From: Campylobacteraceae bacterium
GTDB lineage: Bacteria; Campylobacterota; Campylobacteria; Campylobacterales; Sulfurospirillaceae
Direction of reading: 5' to 3'
DNA: 9,769 nucleotides
Assembly: GCA_027040375.1 (NCBI GenBank)
Contig: JALUMJ010000088.1
Location: 1 to 9,769 of the forward strand
How positions within the stretch are numbered: position 1 is the first letter of the stretch; each line of letters starts with the position of its first letter. Under the pieces are notes generated by a model. It was not told the origin of the DNA and did no database searches. It was given only the letters and a program-made list of their open reading frames with translations. Both the position numbers and the translations under genes were made by a program. Shown here piece after piece: positions 6,769-9,769 of this stretch.

Positions 6769-7616
6769 AAATTTTGATATTGAGCGATGGAAAAGCTGGG
6801 CATTTAAATCAATCAATTGCCTTTGCAAAACTTAAAAACTTACAATTTGATGTTGTTGAGTTAAAAAACAACATCAAACCGTTCACTTATCTACTTGATT
6901 TTTTTAGTATATATATCAATCTTTTCTCTCTACAAATAGAGCCTAAAAATTACAAAGCTGTTGTATCGACAGGGTCATCGACATATTATGCCAATAAATA
7001 TCTTGCGAAAAAATTAGGTATGAAATCTATAGCTATAATGCTTCCAAAAGGTTTTAGATACAGTGATTTTGACTATATAATAGCTTCAAATCATGACAAT
7101 CCTCCAGCCCTGAAAAATATAATTTCCATTCCATTAAATCTATCCGTAAGCGAACCAAAAGGGTATATAAAAAAAGATACAAAAGATGCCCTTGCTATCA
7201 TAATAGGTGGAAATAATTCTATATTTGAGATGGATAAAAAGATTATTCAAAGATATTTAGATGAAATATTTGAAAAATTTCCAAATCATCTAAAATACAT
7301 AACAACTTCAAGAAGAACACCAAAAGAGATAGATGAATTATTGAAAAATTACAAATTTGATTATGAAATCATATATTCTAAAAATCCAAATATCAACCCT
7401 ATTCCAGATTTTTTAGAGGTTTGCACCGAGCTTTTTATCACTATAGACTCCACCTCAATGCTTAGTGAAGCAAGGGCAAATTCAGGCGCAGACATAGAGA
7501 TAATAGAGTTAAAGTCCAAGAAAAAAGATACAAAATTTCACACCTTGGCAAAAACAGTGCAAAGCATCAAAGGAAAATTTGATTTTTCTCCCTATTTAAA
7601 GATGATAGAGATATGA
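6765..7616 (+). CDS. ELM1-family (mitochondrial fission ELM1-like, COG3660-type) putative glycosyltransferase
   Basis: Resembles the ELM1/GtrOC1 family: GT-B-like proteins found in many proteobacteria near lipid A and LOS genes and named after a plant mitochondrial-fission factor. The biochemical reaction is not firmly established; a sugar-transfer role in LOS assembly is inference from fold and context. With the TTG start it has 283 residues, cytoplasmic, with no signal peptide. Visible family features are KILILSDGKAGHLNQS at the N-terminus, STGSSTYYANKYLAKKLG (68-85), strand-loop IIIGGNNS (145-152) opening the second domain, TTSRRTP (180-186), and ITIDSTSMLSEA (225-236), the probable nucleotide-sugar site. 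The ATG at 6732 would give 294 residues but adds 11 residues lying inside lpxL. TTG at 6765 is preferred because of the GGAG at 6755-6758 and the family N-terminus. The TTGA overlap with the lpxL stop codon indicates coupling. ATGA links it to the next gene. Confidence 0.82.
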   Translation: MKILILSDGKAGHLNQSIAFAKLKNLQFDVVELKNNIKPFTYLLDFFSIYINLFSLQIEPKNYKAVVSTGSSTYYANKYLAKKLGMKSIAIMLPKGFRYSDFDYIIASNHDNPPALKNIISIPLNLSVSEPKGYIKKDTKDALAIIIGGNNSIFEMDKKIIQRYLDEIFEKFPNHLKYITTSRRTPKEIDELLKNYKFDYEIIYSKNPNINPIPDFLEVCTELFITIDSTSMLSEARANSGADIEIIELKSKKKDTKFHTLAKTVQSIKGKFDFSPYLKMIEI

Positions 7617-8695
7617 ATATAGTACAAATACTTCCAGAGTTAAACGAAGGTGGAGTCGAGAGAGGTACGGTTGAGCTAGCAAGAGAATTGGTCAAAAAGG
7701 GTTTTAAATCCATAGTTATCAGTCATGGTGGTAAGCTAGCCAAACAGTTAGAAAAAGATGGAAGCTTACATGTAGATATGGATGTTTGCAGTAAAAATCC
7801 ACTGAGTATTTTTGGTAGAGTATCTGCCCTAAAAGCAACTCTTAAAAAGCTAAACCCTGATGTCATACATGTAAGGAGTCGTATTCCTGCCTGGCTGACA
7901 TATTTTGCAAATAAAAATTTGAATATACCAATAGTTTCAACTGTTCACGGATTTAACAGTGTTAGCTTTTACAGTAAAATAATGACTAAAGCTGATGAAA
8001 TCATATGCGTAAGTGGTGCCATAAAAGAATATATAAAAGAGCATTACAACTCAGAGGAAAAAAAGATAACTGTTATACCAAGAGGAATTGATTTAAATAA
8101 ATTTAACCCTGAAAATATAGATGAAGATTTTATCAGCAACTTCAAAAACAAACATGATTTAAATGATAAGTTCATAATCTCAAGTGTTGGAAGAATTACT
8201 CAACTAAAAGATTTGGAAACTTTTATCAAAGCTACATCAATAGTTCAAAAAAAGCTTCCAAACACAATAGGCTTGATAGTCGGTGGAGTGAGAGCAGATA
8301 AGGAAAAATATTTTCAATCACTAAAAGATTTAATAAAATCTCTACATGTAGAGGTAATTTTCACAGGCTCCACCCATAATGTGACAGAGATATACGCTCT
8401 TAGCAATGTTGTAGTAAGCACCTCAAAAAAACCAGAAAGTTTCGGAAGAAGTGTCGCAGAGGCAATCGCACTAAATACTCCCGTAATCGCCACAAATCAT
8501 GGTGGAGTTTTAGATATAATACAAGAAAATAGAAATGGATATTTTGTAGAAATTGGCGATGAAAAAGAGTTTGCAAATAAAATCATAAGAGCAAAAAATT
8601 TGAGTTTTGATGGTTTTAATTATATAAAAGAAAATTTTTCGCTTAAACAAATGGTGGAAAAAACTATAAAAGTGTATGAAAAAATTGCAAAATAA
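7613..8695 (+). CDS. Glycosyltransferase family 4 (GT-B fold)
   Basis: Retaining GT4-type enzyme that would transfer a sugar from a nucleotide donor onto a growing LOS core or surface glycan at the cytoplasmic face of the inner membrane. It is 360 residues, a full-length two-domain protein. The N-terminal acceptor domain begins NIVQILPELNEGGVERG (2-18), with the glycine loop and the Glu seen in this family, and includes STVHGF (109-114). The C-terminal donor domain has SVGRITQLKD (191-200; Arg194 and Lys199 are the usual phosphate contacts) and the EX7E motif, Glu275 to Glu283, within PESFGRSVAEA, followed by PVIATNHGG. Donor and acceptor cannot be told from sequence. ATG overlaps the preceding stop codon (ATGA), with only a weak ribosome binding site, so coupled translation is likely. 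Its N-terminus resembles that of the glycosyltransferase starting at 9392. Confidence 0.92.
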   Translation: MNIVQILPELNEGGVERGTVELARELVKKGFKSIVISHGGKLAKQLEKDGSLHVDMDVCSKNPLSIFGRVSALKATLKKLNPDVIHVRSRIPAWLTYFANKNLNIPIVSTVHGFNSVSFYSKIMTKADEIICVSGAIKEYIKEHYNSEEKKITVIPRGIDLNKFNPENIDEDFISNFKNKHDLNDKFIISSVGRITQLKDLETFIKATSIVQKKLPNTIGLIVGGVRADKEKYFQSLKDLIKSLHVEVIFTGSTHNVTEIYALSNVVVSTSKKPESFGRSVAEAIALNTPVIATNHGGVLDIIQENRNGYFVEIGDEKEFANKIIRAKNLSFDGFNYIKENFSLKQMVEKTIKVYEKIAK

Positions 8696-9395
8696 TCCTT
8701 TAATACTCATGTATCACTCTATAAATAATCAAAAATTAAAAAGATTAAGCGGAATAAGAGTATCTATTAAAAATTTTGAAAAACAGATAGCATATTTGAG
8801 TAGAAACGGCTATACAAGCTACACTTTAAATGAAATGATTGAGCAAAAAGACAAATTACCTCCAAAAAGTGTGGTCATCACATTTGATGATGGATATAAA
8901 GACAACATCACAAATGCTCTTCCTATATTAAAAAAATACAATTTTAAAGCAACCATTTTTGTCATCATCAATAGATTTGACAACGACTGGTCGCTATATA
9001 GAAAAACCAAAAATGCAAATATTGTAAATCACATAGATAAACTAGGTGACAATGATATAAAAAATCTCCTCGAGAGTGGTTTGATAGAGATTGGAGCTCA
9101 CACAATAAATCATAAAAATTTCTGTAAAATTTCACTCGAAGAGAAAAAAGAAGAAATTATCAAATCTAAAAAAATTTTAGAAGAAAAATTTGACATAATC
9201 TGTAAAACTTTCTCTTACCCTTTTGGTATATATGAAAAAGATGATGAAGAGATTGTTAAAGAAGCGGGGTTTATCGGTGCTGTAACGACTGAGGTTAGAA
9301 AAGTTGATTTGGGCGCTGATAGCATGTTTTTATTGCCTAGAATTAACATTAAAGATGGGTATTTTAAATTTATATACAGATTGAGAAAAGAATGA
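8676..9395 (+). CDS. Polysaccharide deacetylase (NodB homology, CE4 family), no export signal
   Basis: Metal-dependent de-N-acetylase domain; family members remove acetyl groups from N-acetyl-hexosamines in glycans. It is 239 residues, essentially just the catalytic domain. Visible: the strand motif LMYHSI (11-16), motif 1 TFDDGY with Asp71-Asp72 (the catalytic base and a metal ligand), motif 2 HTINH with His142 and His146 as metal ligands, motif 3 SYPFG (180-184, in place of the more usual RxPYG), and a C-terminal LLPRINI segment (219-225). There is no hydrophobic signal peptide or membrane anchor: the N-terminus MKKLQNNPLI is polar and leads straight into the first strand. This suggests a cytoplasmic enzyme acting on a nascent or lipid-linked sugar. 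The start overlaps the upstream glycosyltransferase by 20 bases; TTG at 8685 is an in-frame alternative, and neither has a clear ribosome binding site. ATGA joins it to the next gene. Confidence 0.9.
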   Translation: MKKLQNNPLILMYHSINNQKLKRLSGIRVSIKNFEKQIAYLSRNGYTSYTLNEMIEQKDKLPPKSVVITFDDGYKDNITNALPILKKYNFKATIFVIINRFDNDWSLYRKTKNANIVNHIDKLGDNDIKNLLESGLIEIGAHTINHKNFCKISLEEKKEEIIKSKKILEEKFDIICKTFSYPFGIYEKDDEEIVKEAGFIGAVTTEVRKVDLGADSMFLLPRINIKDGYFKFIYRLRKE

Positions 9396-9769
9396 AGATA
9401 GTTCAAGTTTTAGGTGGAGCTGAAGATGGCGGACTTGAAAAACATGTTATGGAATTGACTCATTCTTTAAAACAATCGGGAATAGACATAAGTATCATAG
9501 CTCACCAAAAGTTTAAAAAAGATTTTAATGGAGTTAATTTTATAGAGTTAGACCTCAGCAAGAGTAGAAACAACCCTTTCATCCTATACAAATTATATAG
9601 AATTTTAAAAAAAGAAAAATTTGATATTATCCATACTCAAGCAAATAAAGCCACTGATATGATAATTAATTTGAAGCCTTTTTTAAAAGCAAAAATAATA
9701 TCTACCCTGCATAGCTATAAGAAAAATATAAAAAGTTTTGAAAAATCAGATTTTGTCATCACGGTTTCT
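9392..9769 (+). CDS. Glycosyltransferase family 4, N-terminal part (runs off window)
   Basis: 126 codons are present and the frame is open to the last base; the full protein is probably about 340-380 residues. The N-terminus MKIVQVLGGAEDGGLEKHV has the strand and glycine-loop pattern of GT4/GT-B acceptor domains (GG followed by Glu, then a helix). It continues with FDIIHTQANKA (near 79-89), KIISTLHSY (near 104-112) and the DFVITVS strand at the window end, matching the order seen in the complete glycosyltransferase at 7613-8695 (DVIHVRS, PIVSTVHGF, EIICVSG). Only family-level similarity links the two; they are not a recent tandem copy. The donor domain, which holds the catalytic EX7E motif, is outside the window. 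ATG overlaps the deacetylase stop codon (ATGA), with a modest GAG 6 bases upstream. Confidence 0.88.
   Translation, partial: MKIVQVLGGAEDGGLEKHVMELTHSLKQSGIDISIIAHQKFKKDFNGVNFIELDLSKSRNNPFILYKLYRILKKEKFDIIHTQANKATDMIINLKPFLKAKIISTLHSYKKNIKSFEKSDFVITVS

Noticed and set aside
7613..9769. The two GT4 genes as a recent tandem duplication around the deacetylase
   Set aside because: They share only the general GT4 N-terminal pattern; residues between the motifs and the underlying DNA differ throughout.

Overview
The window reads as chromosome of an AT-rich epsilonproteobacterium (Campylobacterota; a Sulfurimonas/Arcobacter-like free-living relative is my guess, not proven). The basis is low G+C, poly-A/T-rich short spacers, and the gene order cheY-prmA-ftsH, which is the order I know from Campylobacter. 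There are eleven genes, all tightly packed. No RNA genes, insertion sequences, CRISPR arrays or phage genes are visible. No gene-free stretch exceeds 300 bases; the largest gap is the 181-base divergent spacer at 5700-5880.

Left half (1-5699, minus strand). Read in the direction of transcription, the order is: a phosphomannomutase/phosphoglucomutase (4329-5699), hisH (3718-4329), hisA (2995-3717), a 60-base gap, a single-domain CheY (2569-2934, TTG start), prmA (1738-2565) and ftsH (1-1737, its C-terminal end cut off by the window edge). Junctions are extremely tight: one shared base at pgm/hisH, zero bases at hisH/hisA, three bases at cheY/prmA and zero at prmA/ftsH. This suggests one or two polycistronic units, the second possibly starting in the gap before cheY. 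These are housekeeping functions: hexose-phosphate supply, histidine biosynthesis, signalling, ribosomal protein methylation and membrane proteolysis.

Right half (5881-9769, plus strand). A divergently transcribed cluster encodes a lipid A (LpxL/HtrB-type) acyltransferase, an ELM1-family putative glycosyltransferase, a GT4 glycosyltransferase, a NodB-type polysaccharide deacetylase without an export signal, and the start of a second GT4 glycosyltransferase that runs off the window. Every junction is an overlap (TTGA, ATGA, 20 bases, ATGA), so this is one operon. It is most simply read as the beginning of a lipooligosaccharide (LOS)/surface-glycan assembly locus: lipid A acylation, then sugar additions, with one sugar probably de-N-acetylated in the cytoplasm. 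The sugar-phosphate mutase across the divergent spacer could supply activated-sugar precursors.

I do not see a clearly new system. The points most worth a second look are the cytoplasmic deacetylase and ELM1-family protein inside the LOS-type operon, an inverted repeat that could mask the lpxL ribosome binding site depending on which promoter is used, a strong shortage of GATC, and a short minus-strand reading frame in the divergent spacer.
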